Positions 23,036 through 34,376 of a DNA stretch of 64,000 bases are shown here, piece by piece. The DNA lies in contig JAGMVK010000002.1 in the NCBI GenBank assembly GCA_020747065.1, forward strand, positions 3,162,001-3,226,000, read 5' to 3'. Position 1 is the stretch's first letter. Each line of letters starts with the position of its first letter. This DNA comes from Cadophora sp. MPI-SDFR-AT-0126 (taxonomy: Eukaryota; Ascomycota; Leotiomycetes; Helotiales; Ploettnerulaceae). The notes below the pieces were generated by a model, which was not told the DNA's origin, did not search any database, and saw only the letters and a program-made list of their open reading frames with translations. A program made the position numbers and the translations under genes.

Positions 23036-23640
23036 CTACCATGGTTTGTACAGCAAGAAGGGCAATGGTTTTCGAAAGCCGTGCACATCGTGTTTCGCAG
23101 TCAGTAATTTTCCGGCGAGGATATCATGGCCAGATCCTATGAAAAACCGTAAGGTTGTCACGTAGACGCAATTTCTGAAGAAGTGGATGCGCCACATTAT
23201 ACTCTCTTGCTCGAACTTAGTTGTCTCGTCCTCGCTTACGAGATGCACCTCGCCATATCAAAGGATCTGGCGGACTTTTCAAAGGTGGATTTTGCGAACA
23301 AAATTTAGGACTTCGGATAGCGAGCATCCCAAACCAAAGGGGCCTCGGGGAGTCATTGCAACGTGCATTTTATATTCAATAAAGGAGAATCTTGTCTCCG
23401 CGCGTTTTCAAACTCTTCATACTCTTCTATTACTAGCTTCGTAGTCATATGCTTCACCACAGAGTTCTGCGGTGAAGTTACTATGATGATCTTTTTAAAG
23501 CCGAGCTCCACGAACCCGTTCTTGATGCAAAACAGTACCGCTGCAGTTCCGACACCCTTTACACCATAGTCACTATGAATCCGTATACCCGTCACTCCTG
23601 TTCTAGGCCAGATATTCTTAAATCCTGTATACACATACAC
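23036..23640 (-). pseudogene. possible RNase H-like fragment
   Basis: The 23353-23640 frame reads IRIHSDYGVKGVGTAAVLFC, then ELGFKKIIIVTSPQNSVVKH. The order of a helix-forming alanine block followed by an IVTxS strand faintly resembles fungal RNase H-type folds (AELRA...IVTDS), with the catalytic aspartate replaced by serine. A second open piece (23036-23248, minus) could be a neighbouring exon. No start or clear splice model was found. The family suggestion is weak. Confidence 0.22.
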
Positions 23641-24492
23641 TTCTCATCATATATTATGAGGAAATTTAGGAGATACGGCTCTTGATCCTGTGGAGATACA
23701 ATTGAGGAATCTTTCAAATGGGAAGTCATGCTGAGTTCGGCCAATTTCTGTCATAGAGTGCATTAATTGAAGATTGGATTCGGATCGTCCTTTGTGGGAG
23801 ATCGCAAACAATAGCGAGACTTGCCATGTTCTTTGGAAGATTATAAAAGTAACTCGATAGATTCGTCCTCGGCATGATTGAGACTTGCGCTTACGATGGA
23901 TTTCAAATGATGAAGTGACAGCGAAGCGAGAGTGAAGTGAGATCAGGCGAGATCTGAAGCAGTCTATATTGAGCTAAAGCGAAGCCTCGGAATGCATATA
24001 ATTGACAGCTCATTGACAGGATCTATGAATCATATCCAACCTCCATACCCGGCATTCAAAATTATCATTCACAGAATCTATACCCCTCATTTTGATCCAG
24101 TTTACCACTTGCACCGCACAACAAGACTTGTCATCGTGTACCTCAATCCTTGGTCAATTTCTACGATTGTAACGAATCTGGTAGGTCTTTCACTGAATTC
24201 TGAGGAATGAGAACACGCGAGGACGTTGACCGTGAATGGACAACTAAAGGTGCGGTCGCTGTAGCCTTCAAGTTCTCTGGGGATTGGACCTAGAGAAGAA
24301 CGCAGGCAAGACATGGAGAGCAAATATGCCGGATGCTACGTATTACGAGACGTGGGCACATGATTTGGTAGCAACAATCAACATCAACAGAGATCTCCTT
24401 GTCGATATTGTCCATCTTCGCCTCCATGTCAGGTATTTTCTGCTAGTATATACAAGAGTCGGCAAAAATGATCAGCAGAACTTCGACGCTCT
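23641..24492. other. no supported gene
   Basis: Only short overlapping frames without domains or convincing splice signals are present. Confidence 0.45.
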
Positions 24493-25330
24493 GTGTGCCT
24501 GTTGCGCTTCAGTACACGAGGCTCGACCACGTATCATCACCTTAGAGCAGACCTTTGGCATCTGACAACCCAAGTTGGGAGATATGAAGAAACTCGAGCC
24601 TGCCTAGGGACAGAATGGTATTGCATTGAGCAATTTACAATGATACAGAACAAATATTCTTTTATTGCTCTGCTCCTGGCTCATGCCTCCAAGAAAGAAT
24701 CGGAGTTATTAATCCTGTAGGTTATATATTATTCCTTCCACCAATAGCTTGACCCTAATTCTAATCTCTTACAAAGAACAGCTTCCAGACTTTAGATGCC
24801 CAATTGGCTTACATTGACAATTCCACCTTCATATTTAGTCCCGGCGAAGCATACCCCGCAGAGAGTACCATACCCTCAGCAAGCCCAACCACACTACCCA
24901 CGCCGAATACCACTGCTAATGCCCTCTCCTCCGGCGTTGTCGCTAGCATTATGGTTGTAATACTAACATTTATCGCGTCTATTGTTATCCTCAATCTATT
25001 ATATAGACGCAGGAGACAACGTCAATCACAAAACGCATCCAAAATCTACCATCGTACGTCTCGCCACCACCCTTACAGCAATACGCAGAGAATTATCTAC
25101 CCATGTCTCCCCAATCGTATCTTCACTTGAGATCATTGAACCCTCTAACTTCTCCACATCCAAGCGAAATTCCGCCAGCCTCAGCAAAGAATTCTATGTT
25201 TCCAAATTCAGCTCTGCAAGATATCTGCTCACCCCCATTCGGCATTCAGCACCCGACTAATGATCCACAAGAGCTTGCCGTATTCGGATCAATTCAAATC
25301 CATGGAAGGGAACTATCAAAGCCTAATTGA
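24493..25330 (+). CDS. possible small single-pass membrane protein
   Basis: A frame around 24610-24716 (MIQNKYSFIALLLAHASKKE) can be spliced with a weak intron (about 24717-24782) to LFQTLDAQLAYIDNSTFIFS. A Ser/Thr/Pro stretch follows (ESTIPSASPTTLPTPNTTAN), then a clear transmembrane helix (VVASIMVVILTFIASIVILN) and a basic stop-transfer RRRRQRQ. A glycosylated stalk, one helix and a basic cytosolic side resembles fungal surface sensors of the WSC/Mid2 type, but no cysteine-rich domain is seen. Further 3' frames to 25330 (PLTSPHPSEIPPASAKNSMF) could be the cytosolic tail after another splice. The model is uncertain. Confidence 0.35.
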
Positions 25331-26324
25331 TTTCATGGTCAGCTGCTAGAGGAGAGGGACATGATGTCAAGAATATAGTCCCAAATGTATTTAGCTTCAG
25401 CATAGAGAAGGTTGCTAATTGATAATCTTCATACAATTCGAATATCGCCAGAAAACCAATTTATGACATGAATACATGGTACTGGCATAGATCAGGTTTT
25501 TGAGTGCCGTTGGCGTCTAATCGCACTGCATCAGCCAAGCCTATGTCATCAACAGGAGTTTTATCACCCAGATTTCGAGGTCTCTGATTCCTTGGGTAAT
25601 ATTAGCCATAACTTAATAAACACAATTTTGCGCGAACTGTTTTGCGCCGTTATATGAATTCTGAATCCCCAGTTGGACTTCATCTTCGAGACACATCCAG
25701 TTACATCAAAAAATATAGCATGTCAGTACTCCATTGTCGTTCCCGACGTTAGTGTCTGTAAGAACTATCAGTTGATTGATTCAATACTCGTGGAACTCTG
25801 GTTTATGAAAATCTGGCTCACTTAGGTCAAGGCTTGTCGGAAAGTCGTTACCATGGCCACTATGACAGAAGCAATACAAGGAAGATACGGATAGACTGCA
25901 TTTGCAGGAAGAGCCGAAATCGCCACTGATAGAAATCCGAGATTAGAATTGTTTGACGGGTTTATGAGGCAAAACTCACTGGGCTTGCCACTGATTGGAC
26001 ATTAGTAATTTTAATTGTTGATGTCAAAAACTGTACTTACAACAAGCCTTCCGAAAGCATTCCCAATGCATTGATTCAGATCTAGAGAACTAGTTCTAGT
26101 CTGTTTGTCATTTGTGGTGCATGTACCATGCATCACGTGTCCATCTAAGGTATATGGGTTACAGGAAGCCATGAAGCCTTGACGCTTAGATAGGGATGAA
26201 GCTGAAGTAAAGAGACTAACTTAACACTTGTTGTCATAATGAACAGGTATTGTGGATTACTTTTCTCTTTCTTCCGTATCGCATAGGGTTAGTAAGCTTG
26301 CCGCTCTTACTCAGGCGCTAATCA
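25331..26324. other. no supported gene
   Basis: AT-rich sequence with no frame above 60 codons and no recognisable motif. Confidence 0.5.
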
Positions 26325-26455
26325 CCCTCGGCTCACCCTCGGCTCAGTCGACTCGCCTGAGGAACCTGAGCACCCTGAGCAACTCACCTGAGCGGCCTGA
26401 GCACCCCTGAGCACCCTGAGCAGCTCGCCTGAGCAGGCCTGAGCATCCTGAGCAA
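26325..26455. repeat. GC-rich CCTGAGCA direct-repeat cluster upstream of the recombinase
   Basis: About ten imperfect copies of CCTGAGCA / CCTGAGC occur in 130 bp, preceded by two copies of CACCCTCGGCTC. Flanking DNA is AT-rich. The cluster lies about 370 bp before the recombinase ATG. Similar GAACCTGAGC/GGCTGAGC motifs occur at 6520-6600. It could be a regulatory or element-end repeat, or a simple minisatellite. Confidence 0.6.
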
Positions 26456-26823
26456 GATTTACCACATCGTCACGTATTTTGGCTTCCCGCTTTTTAGCCA
26501 ATCACACTTGATCTGCCCTCTGTTCTCTCACATCAGTTTTGTCAAGTTTTGACGACGATGCTCAAGGAGCCCAAACAAGTTCCCAAGGAACCCAAAGTGG
26601 ACACTTTCCAAAAATATACCCAGTGCTTTGCCTACAGTGTAAGTTGGTCCAACATGGATGCCCTTGAGGAGAGTACTGCTCTTCCCTCTATAAATTCCTT
26701 CCTGCTCCGTACTTGTCTTGATCTGAATACCTCCCTTCTTCAATCTCATCTTTCGATCAACTTCCTAAATCTCTCTACACAATTCGTTTTATCCAATTGT
26801 TGCAAGTTACTGCAGTATTCTCA

Positions 26824-29800
26824 ATGCCCAAAAAGGAGTCGCCGGAGGAGTTCTTCGCACGATCCCGGGGCAAAGGCTCTGCCATCAAGTCAGAAATTAT
26901 CAACGGGAAAAAGGTGAAAAAAGAACTCCAGCCAGGAACAAAGGAAAACTATTCGCGTGCCCTAAGGCGATGGGACCAGTAAGGGCTATTTCCTGATCTC
27001 TAGCAAAATCTCTTCTAACGCTTATCTCTTTACTAACTAGGTATGAACTCGAACACCTTGGAGCTACTCCAGATGATATAGAGACGTCGAAAGATTGGGC
27101 CAGATGTATTGCATATGGTATTGTAGGCGCTTATGGCGACGATATTGCAGGGTTAGGATCTGTTGTCCGCTCGTGGAAGGATCTTACAGCAGGCTGGCAG
27201 TGGGCTGAACGCAAGCCAAAGATAGACCCCGAAGTAGTTACTACCATCTCGAACGTAAGTCCTGGACGCGTTGTTTCCACTTCGTTGAGGTATTATGTGC
27301 AATTGCTAATAGAGTATAGTTTATAAAAGGTCCTTTGCAGGAGGAAATCGGCCTGCGCTATAGGAAACGGGAGAGGAAGTACGGCACTATGATTCACTTT
27401 ATTCACCTTGGAACACAGCTCTGGTCAAATGATTGGCATACTTACAGACAGCCAAGAACTAGATTGGAAGTATGGGGCCAGCTCCAAATGCAAGTATTCA
27501 CATCAGCAAGAGTCGGCGAGTACATAGAGTCAAATTGCCGGCGTGGATCAAGTCGAGGCCTTTATTATCGGGTAAGTCCTGGCTCTCTAGTCTCTTGCAA
27601 GATCAGGCGAATGACTAACGGTTTATCCTAGGATATCACTTTTGCGGTGTTTCGAAATGAGGATGGGAGGGCAGAGTTTGCCATGCAGGTTGTACGAGAC
27701 GCAAAAAACATGACATTTAAGCCAGATAAAAGGTGACGTTCTACTATTTAACACCTTGAGGCCATTTCTCAAAGACTAATCGTGAAATAGGCCAGAGCAC
27801 TCATTGCATGAAGGTTTACAACCTCGACCGCTCTTTTGTAATCCGATCCTTACGTATCTCGCCAAATTCATCGCAAAAAGGGTCTTCAGAGATTACAAGA
27901 CGATGGATGCACTTCTTAGTCTCGAGCCGACCGGAGATGAGATGTTCCAACTCCATTGGGATCCAGAGGTCCTTGATCTGCCCTTCTTCCAGAAAGATGA
28001 TGGAGAGATCGACACGGCAAACACACTCAGTACACGTGTGAGAGAGTTGGGCTTTCGTTCGGGATACGAGCTCCCGCCTACATTCCATGATTTCAGAGCC
28101 GAAGGTCTATTCCTTATTGGTATGCTTCACGTACTAATTGGGAGGGTGTGTCTTCAAAACTAACGTGTTCTTAGATAAGCTCTATTCAACGGCTCAGAGG
28201 ATGAAGCATGGCGGCCATACCGATGAGAACACTCATCGTGATCATTATGCACCTAACAACGCTGGAACTGACGGCCAAGGAAGCTACTTCGGCGATAAGC
28301 TACGTAGTATTGTTAACGACAGATTTCGGTCCATGACCTTGTGTCGCAATCCTGAACTTTGGCAGTCTCTTCCGGCAGAAAAACAGCATGAACTTGAAAG
28401 TAGCCCAGAATTTACAGCCATCGAACAGGAGCTGGAAGCTCTGTCTCTAGATACTAGGGACGACTCGGTTGTCACGAATCGACGAAAGGACTTACGTGCA
28501 GCGAAAAGAAAGCTTATTGCTGAAGAGCTCCGCAAGAGCCGGAAACTCCAGCCGAGCAGAATTCCTTCCACCAAAGGCGAAAACCACTTGATCGGGTATC
28601 ACCAGACTATATTTTCCCGCGTCCGCGGCTTGATGCCAGAACGCGATCGCTTGGCATCTAGTTTGTTTACCGTCGCTTCTATTCGTAGTGAAGAAGGCCG
28701 GGCAGTCCTCCGTGATATGATCGCGCTCTATCAGCAAGAAACTGAAGTAGCGGTTCGTCCGGGCTTGGAACCGGAGAAGTGCTGTTGCTTGCCGACAGTG
28801 TCTAAGAGGAAGATTGATAGGTTCGTATACTCCTTAACTTTTTCAGAGCTCGTATAATTCAAAGTGCTAACGCTACATTTTTGAATAGTAAACCGGCTGC
28901 CCAGAGATGGAGGCATATCTATAGCTGTTATAGAAAAAGCCTTAGAGCCACCTGTGGATTTGCAGAAATGTGCTTCTTCTGCAGCGAATGGTTTATGGGA
29001 AAAGACGAGTGGGAGAACCATTGCCAAGTTCACTTGGACGGCCATAAACCTCTACCGGCTCAGTGTGATCCGCTCTTCTACGGCGGGACCCTAGCTTCGC
29101 CTGGCATGTGTCCCTTCTGTCTCGACGATGCAACGCTTTCAGCTGTTGAACGAATGCACCAGTTCCATGACAAGGCCGAATGGAGAGATCATATTTCCGA
29201 CCACTTTGGAGTCTTCGAAAAATATGTTGGAAGTCTGCATGAGGGCACATCACCTAAATGCCCAATTCCAAGGTCACACTGTCCCGACGCTTTCGTGTCA
29301 GCGCAACAGGTGAAATTTCACCTCCAGAATAATCATGGTGCTGAATTCGTCAAGAGAGCGAAGAGATCTCGGCCCCTGGATGAAGCGGACGCCAGATGCC
29401 CTAAATCTAAGAGGGTCCGAAGCGTTATTAAGCAGGAATCAGACACAAATGTCGGAGAATGCTCCAAACCAACATACGAATTTGTATGCCAGACAGCGGA
29501 ACAGTGGTGTCGAAAGAGCCATAGTGCCTCGAATCCAGCGGCTATTCGTTCTGCTCCTTCACGTACGCCATCAACTGCTCCTTCAACAGCTCCGCCAACG
29601 CCCCCTTCACTCAATTCGAGGAATTCAACGCCAATAACTGACGCGTGCGGGAGTGCGACTCATATCCCAGTGTCACAGTTTCCCAATGACGCCAATGGCA
29701 ACATTGACCCACTCCTTCTTCCTCTGCCAGATACCACCGCACCGGTCGGAGACAACACAACTCGCTCATCACCACGTCAAGGCTTTACTATCACCTCCCG

Positions 29801-30604
29801 TGAATCAAACTCCGTGATGGAGGCTTCTACTGGGTGCAACATAGCATCGGAATATGATGTGGTTGAAGTGATGGACCTTACAGACCTCGACGAAGAACCC
29901 CAAGCCTTAGAGGCTGGTGAGTCTCTTACATATGTTGTTACAGCCCCGAGTACGTCTTAATAACACCGATGGTTCGGAGACTTGAGTCTGACTAAAATAT
30001 AGGAGCTCTTATGATCCCGCCCGAGGACAGTGACTGGCTTGACCTTTCAACCATCAAAGACACTCTCCCCACGGAGAAGCCCTCAGTGGAGTCAGCTGAA
30101 GATATAGCTACAACTGAGAAAGGAGTGCCCAAATGCTTGGATGGAGGTTTTGTGTTTGTCGACGACTTGGTAGATCCAGGTAACTCGAGACCACTTTTTT
30201 CAATCTTTGTGCCGTTTGCTCATCACAAACTAGATCTACGGAATATTCTTGATCGCGAAGAGCTACCCGAATCACATGCCAGTGGAACCCACAGTAGTCC
30301 TAGTAACGGCTCTACAAAGGGCATACCTACTTCTCATCAAGGCCCGGAATATCAACAGCTCAGCGAACAAGCTGTTCACGAAACTAGGCCATCCGCTGTG
30401 GACCCCGACGATAACCAGTTCGAAGTTGAGAGGGTTCTAGATGATCAAGTTGTTCCAGTTGGTCGAGGGAAGCGGAAGAAGATGATTACCCAATACTGGG
30501 TCAAGTGGAAAGGATATCCAGAAGAGGATAATAGCTGGGTTAATGAGGCTGATATACATGAGGATCTTATTAAGGCTTATATGGAGAGAAAGAGCTCAGA
30601 TTGA
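26824..30604 (+). CDS. DUF3435-type tyrosine recombinase with C2H2 fingers and chromodomain
   Basis: Eight exons keep frame: 26824-26978, 27041-27254, 27320-27571, 27632-27732, 27791-28119, 28175-28820, 28889-29916 and 30003-30604, for 1109 codons with strong splice sites. The core carries the tyrosine-recombinase residues in order: Arg in FTSARVGEY (about 187), HxxR in FHDFRAEG (about 341), then GGHTDENTHRDHYAP, supplying the second His and the nucleophilic Tyr (about 374). Surrounding blocks (KGPLQEEIGL, GLYYRDITFAVF, PLFCNPILTYLA) match DUF3435, the family of Starship captains and relatives. C2H2-like modules follow at about 590-720 (CFFCSEWFMGKDEWENHCQV, MCPFCLDD). After a Ser/Thr/Pro-rich linker a chromodomain lies at about 1045-1100 (QYWVKWKGYPEEDNSWVNEA). 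All catalytic residues are present, so it may be active. Being the captain of a larger element is inference only. Confidence 0.85.
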
Positions 30605-30907
30605 AGTTAGATTAATCACATGTAAGATCACTTCAAGGCATGTTTTGGTCGTTCCAATGGACGTCTGTTCTGTTTTGTATGCAAATTCTCGATCCTTCTT
30701 TGATAAATCAAATGATTCTTGACTACCTAAGTTACTAGTGCTTGGGCTTTGACGCCCTGCTTAGCAAGGTCCAAAGGAATCCTATTCTTTGAGAAGTAAC
30801 TTAGATCGTTTCTTGTCTTAGTATACCTCTAGATCCCCTTCTTGCGTATATCCTAGTTTCTATTTATACACGCATATAAGACAGAAGTAATTTGTTTGTA
30901 GCTGTAG
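30605..30907. other. 3' flank of the recombinase gene, nothing further seen
   Basis: AT-rich sequence with no frame or repeat that I can define. It ends where a TAACGTCC repeat begins. Confidence 0.45.
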
Positions 30908-31260
30908 TAACGTCCCTCCCTACGTGCCGAGAAACCCTGCGTGCCGAGAAACCCTGCGTGCCGAGAAAATCATCAGGTACCTTGATTTTACGCATTCTCA
31001 ACTCCACACCAGCTTATAAGTCTAACGTCTCTCCCTGCGTCCAGAGACGCACACCATGCCGAGACAAAACATAGGTACTTTGGATTTCGAAGGTTCTAAT
31101 GTTAAAAACGCCTCAAAATCTTGCATACTTTTTAGAATAATCATTTTGTGTACGCTTCCCGAACATCCCTGAACTAGTAACTTCGAAAATTATAATTGTG
31201 TCGTCGCTGCGTTGTGATTTGCGAACTGCTTCTTTTTCTAGTGCAATCGAGCCCATCAAC
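30908..31260 (+). repeat. TAACGTCC repeat, solo copy with a nested second start
   Basis: Starts TAACGTCCCTCCCTACG with three 17-bp units. It then has ATCATCAGGTACCTTGATTT and a CGCATTCTCAACTCCACACC stretch shared almost exactly with the copy at 16730. A second, diverged start (TAACGTCTCTCCCTGCG) lies at 31023, suggesting two ends in tandem. The tail (GTGTCGTCGCTGCG) matches the other copies. Confidence 0.65.
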
Positions 31261-31663
31261 CCACAACATCAACATTGAGCATATTTTACGTCCTAAAGTC
31301 ATAGATCGGTGGAATCTGGTGTACATATCACTTCACGAAAACAAGAACTCGTTGTTAGCCTCATGCCGATTAGGGCGCGATGAGACACACGACGTCGCCA
31401 CATGGATCGGTACCTCCCAAATAAGCGAACAACGGTTCCTGGCCAATTTACCGTATTCATAAAACAACGGTAAAAAGAAACCTTGCCGACATTTCCCGCT
31501 CCCCGACATATTCCGAGAACTCCAGAAGCCACTCCCCGCCCCGCTCGAAGCGCCATTCTCGCCCATAACCGACACCATATCGGCTGCAATCGTGACAAGT
31601 TTGTCAAAGCATACAAGATAGCATGTATAGAGATAGAGAAGTGTATTCTCAATACACCTTTTC

Positions 31664-32314
31664 ATGAATTTGCAACGTCGTAAGTGTTCTAGGCTTACCG
31701 GCGGCCATCCTACTAAATATGACGGCAGGGTTCTTCCCCTCTACTCTGGACCAGAAGTTAAGATCCGCATTGGATCTGCCAGTCACGAATATACACTCCC
31801 GAAAGACCTCCTTTGTACACAAGTACTATACTTTGAAGGAATGTTCAAAAAAGAATAGTTCAAGGAGGGTATCGAGCTGTCTGCTACACTACCGGAGGAA
31901 GACGGAGTAGTTTCACCGCGAAGCTTCGAAATGCTAGTGCAGTAGGTGTGCCATAACCGTATCGTCCTCGGCGACCTTCCTCCCACGGAAGCAATTGATG
32001 CAATAATCGAATTTGCAAGGCTCGCAGATATGTACAATATTATGGGCTTGGAGTCGTCCATGGCGAACAACGTCAAACAAATCATCCTAGCCGACAAAAC
32101 CATCCAAAACAGCGTCTTTGCAAAGCCACCCGATCAAAACACATACCACCTTACGCTTGAGCACATTCGTGCAGGCGTGCTTTTACCAGAAGGACATGCC
32201 GTACGCAAAGTGCTTGCATCAGCGGCAGTCAAAGGATATCTTCTTCGTGACCGCCGTCAATTTTTCCAGGATATTCAAAGCCTGCCGGGTTTTGCGGTCG
32301 ACCTCCCGATCTGA
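31664..32314 (+). pseudogene. BTB/POZ-domain protein, broken by two stops
   Basis: The frame reads YSGPEVKIRIGSASHEYTLP, then TQVLYFEGMFKKE, stop, FKEGIELSATLPEEDGVVSP, RSFEMLVQ, stop, VCHNRIVLGDLPPTEAIDAI and onwards to 32314. This follows the pattern of fungal BTB proteins, which usually have a tryptophan after EMLVQ. Both interruptions are TAG, explained by CAG-to-TAG and TGG-to-TAG, the expected outcome of C-to-T mutation on either strand. BTB proteins generally mediate dimerisation or cullin-3 binding. This copy should be inactive. Confidence 0.65.
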
Positions 32315-33181
32315 ATCAAGCTCCTCTGATGGTGTGCTGACTCTGCGGCGTTTCCTCGACCATGGTGTGGAGTTCCTGACTAACCCTTCCCCAAGCTTCA
32401 CTCTCCTCGCTTTAGTTTCAGCACGCTCGAGGAGCGAGAATAATGTTTCTGCCGAGATATGTATGCTTTGAGAAAGGTCGGGGAATTTCTCAGCAAAGGC
32501 CTCAGTGGCAAAGTCTTGGAGTTGCAGTTGCAGGCTGGCTTAGGAATCGGGAACAAGCCGCCCTTCTTCGTCGCGGAAGAGCTAGGAGTATTAGAAAACA
32601 TATAGCTTTATCAAACGTTGGCGAGCATACCCGATCTGAAACTGTCTGCACAACAGACAATTCTTTCTCTCCCGCAGCATCCACTCCAATATGTGGACGC
32701 CAGACTGAAATAGATGCCTTCTTACTTCCTTTGTACTCAACATCGATGCCAATTACGACGCGAATATCAGCATCTGACCCAAGAATATATGCATCTGCTA
32801 GACGTGACAGATCCGTCTTCTTTTGCGAGTAGGACAGTTCAAGGATGACGCCTGGATACTGTGCGTCAAAATGTTGGAACGAGGCGTCTGGCTGATGGGA
32901 ACCGTATTTAGTATCTTTAGAGACTATCTCTGCAGAAGCGCTATTTTCTATGTCCTCTGCAAACTTCGCCGAAGGGCTATAAGCAGTTTTATATTGTGGT
33001 AAAAGCTCAAAGATTAACGCCTTTTCGAACGCAGCAAGGACTATAATGAGAGGGTGCTCTTCTTAGAACGCGGCAGAAGTGGAGTGGACCTTGGGTACCA
33101 GAAACGGTCCCTCCTAAAATAGAAGTGCAGAACCACGGGCATTTGCACATCCGTCTAAGTGATCGACGCCATGGGAGGGGA

Positions 33182-33184
<3 letters not shown>
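32315..33184. other. no supported gene
   Basis: Short frames on both strands without domains. The sequence may include degraded 3' parts of the BTB gene. Confidence 0.4.

Positions 33185-33216
<32 letters not shown>
33185..33216. repeat. uninterrupted run of 32 G
   Basis: A homopolymer of 32 consecutive G residues on the plus strand, preceded by GGGAGGGGAGGA. It lies about 320 bp before the inverted-repeat end of the first NLR unit. Runs this long are unusual in fungal DNA, are prone to slippage and sequencing error, and can form G-quadruplexes. The glycine or proline runs in overlapping frames are its translation and not a protein domain. Confidence 0.95.
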
Positions 33217-33217
<1 letters not shown>

Positions 33218-33536
33218 CGAAGACGGCGGTTTTGGGCTGGCCGGTTCGCAAACATCACCGCCGATGTCAACGTGGACTGGGACGGGTACGCAGAGGTTCA
33301 GGGCAAGGACTATTTCGCCTGCATTGTCTGGCTTGATTCAGTGACATCGAGGTCCTACTCTTGCCACCTAGGTATGAACCTTTCGAAATGGCTAGCTTTG
33401 TATTGTAAAGTGACGGGCAACAGCTGCATGTCTGCTCGCCTCATTTACGCGTCATTGAAACAATTATTTCGCTAGCACATCAATTTTCATGCATCTTGGC
33501 GAGGAGCCTCATCTAAGCTATAGTTCAATAATTTCC

Positions 33537-33990
33537 TAACGTCCCTCCCTACGTGCCGAGAAACCCTGCGTGCCGAGAAAATTGAGGGGTACTTTGACTT
33601 TAAACATATTTACATCTGTGCACACATCAAAATATCCTATATTGTTATCTGAGCCGTTTCCGTGGCCACTCCTGAACACTCTGCACCCCTCTCACCAGAG
33701 AATTACGTTCGCGTCGTCGCCCTTGCGCCTGATCTGCGGACGGCCTCTTTTCATGATGGAAGAGAGTTCTTTCACTATAGCTCCACCATTAAGCTCTTAT
33801 CACTTCTGATATTTATAAAAGGGTCTCATTCGATCCTAATAGCCCTACTACCAAGTTGGAAATCATCATCAGCTTTGTGGCTGCTGTAGACCGCAATTTC
33901 ATGTAAGGTCGACAGCCAGGACAGTACGGAACTGTTGGGAAGGTACCTCGAATCGAAACGACTAACGAGGTTTGGTTAGGGTAAAACTAC
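33537..33990 (+). repeat. left inverted repeat of NLR unit 1
   Basis: It begins with two 17-bp CGTGCCGAGAAA units. A conserved body follows (CCGTGGCCACTCCTGAACAC, TTCGCGTCGTCGCC, GACGGCCTCTTTT) and it ends near the GGTACCTCGAATCGAAACGA segment. It is the same orientation as 16730, 30908 and 45745. Confidence 0.75.
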
Positions 33991-34376
33991 CCCGCGCTCT
34001 CACCGCCCAGTGCATGACGGGGGACGCAATGGAAAATAAATGACAGCCTAAGATTTAAGGCTAGCAATTCGAACATGGCAGAATCAGCTTCCATCTCAGC
34101 GACAAGAACAAATCATGCTCAATCGAGAGTGGCTTCGAATATCCCATGCCACCTACGACTTCCAGAATTCTGCGGTGAGCCTGAGCGACTGGTCGGTCTT
34201 GCGCGCTTCCAGTAATGTACGACGATACTATTGCCGCGAGGCTGCCACCCAGCTGAGTTCGCCAGCCTCAACCCGACAACTTCTACCAAATCTTCGCCCT
34301 TCGCATCTATGCCAACTCGACGGCTCAACTACTACCGAGAATCCTCCTTCCTGCGATCTTCGAAACTAGTAGAACA

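Noticed and set aside
28284..29614. Minus frames inside the recombinase gene
   Set aside because: The plus-strand exons splice in frame and carry domains. The minus frames do not.
33125..33475. Glycine-rich frames spanning the G run
   Set aside because: Polyglycine and polyproline come from the 32-G homopolymer. No start context or domain.
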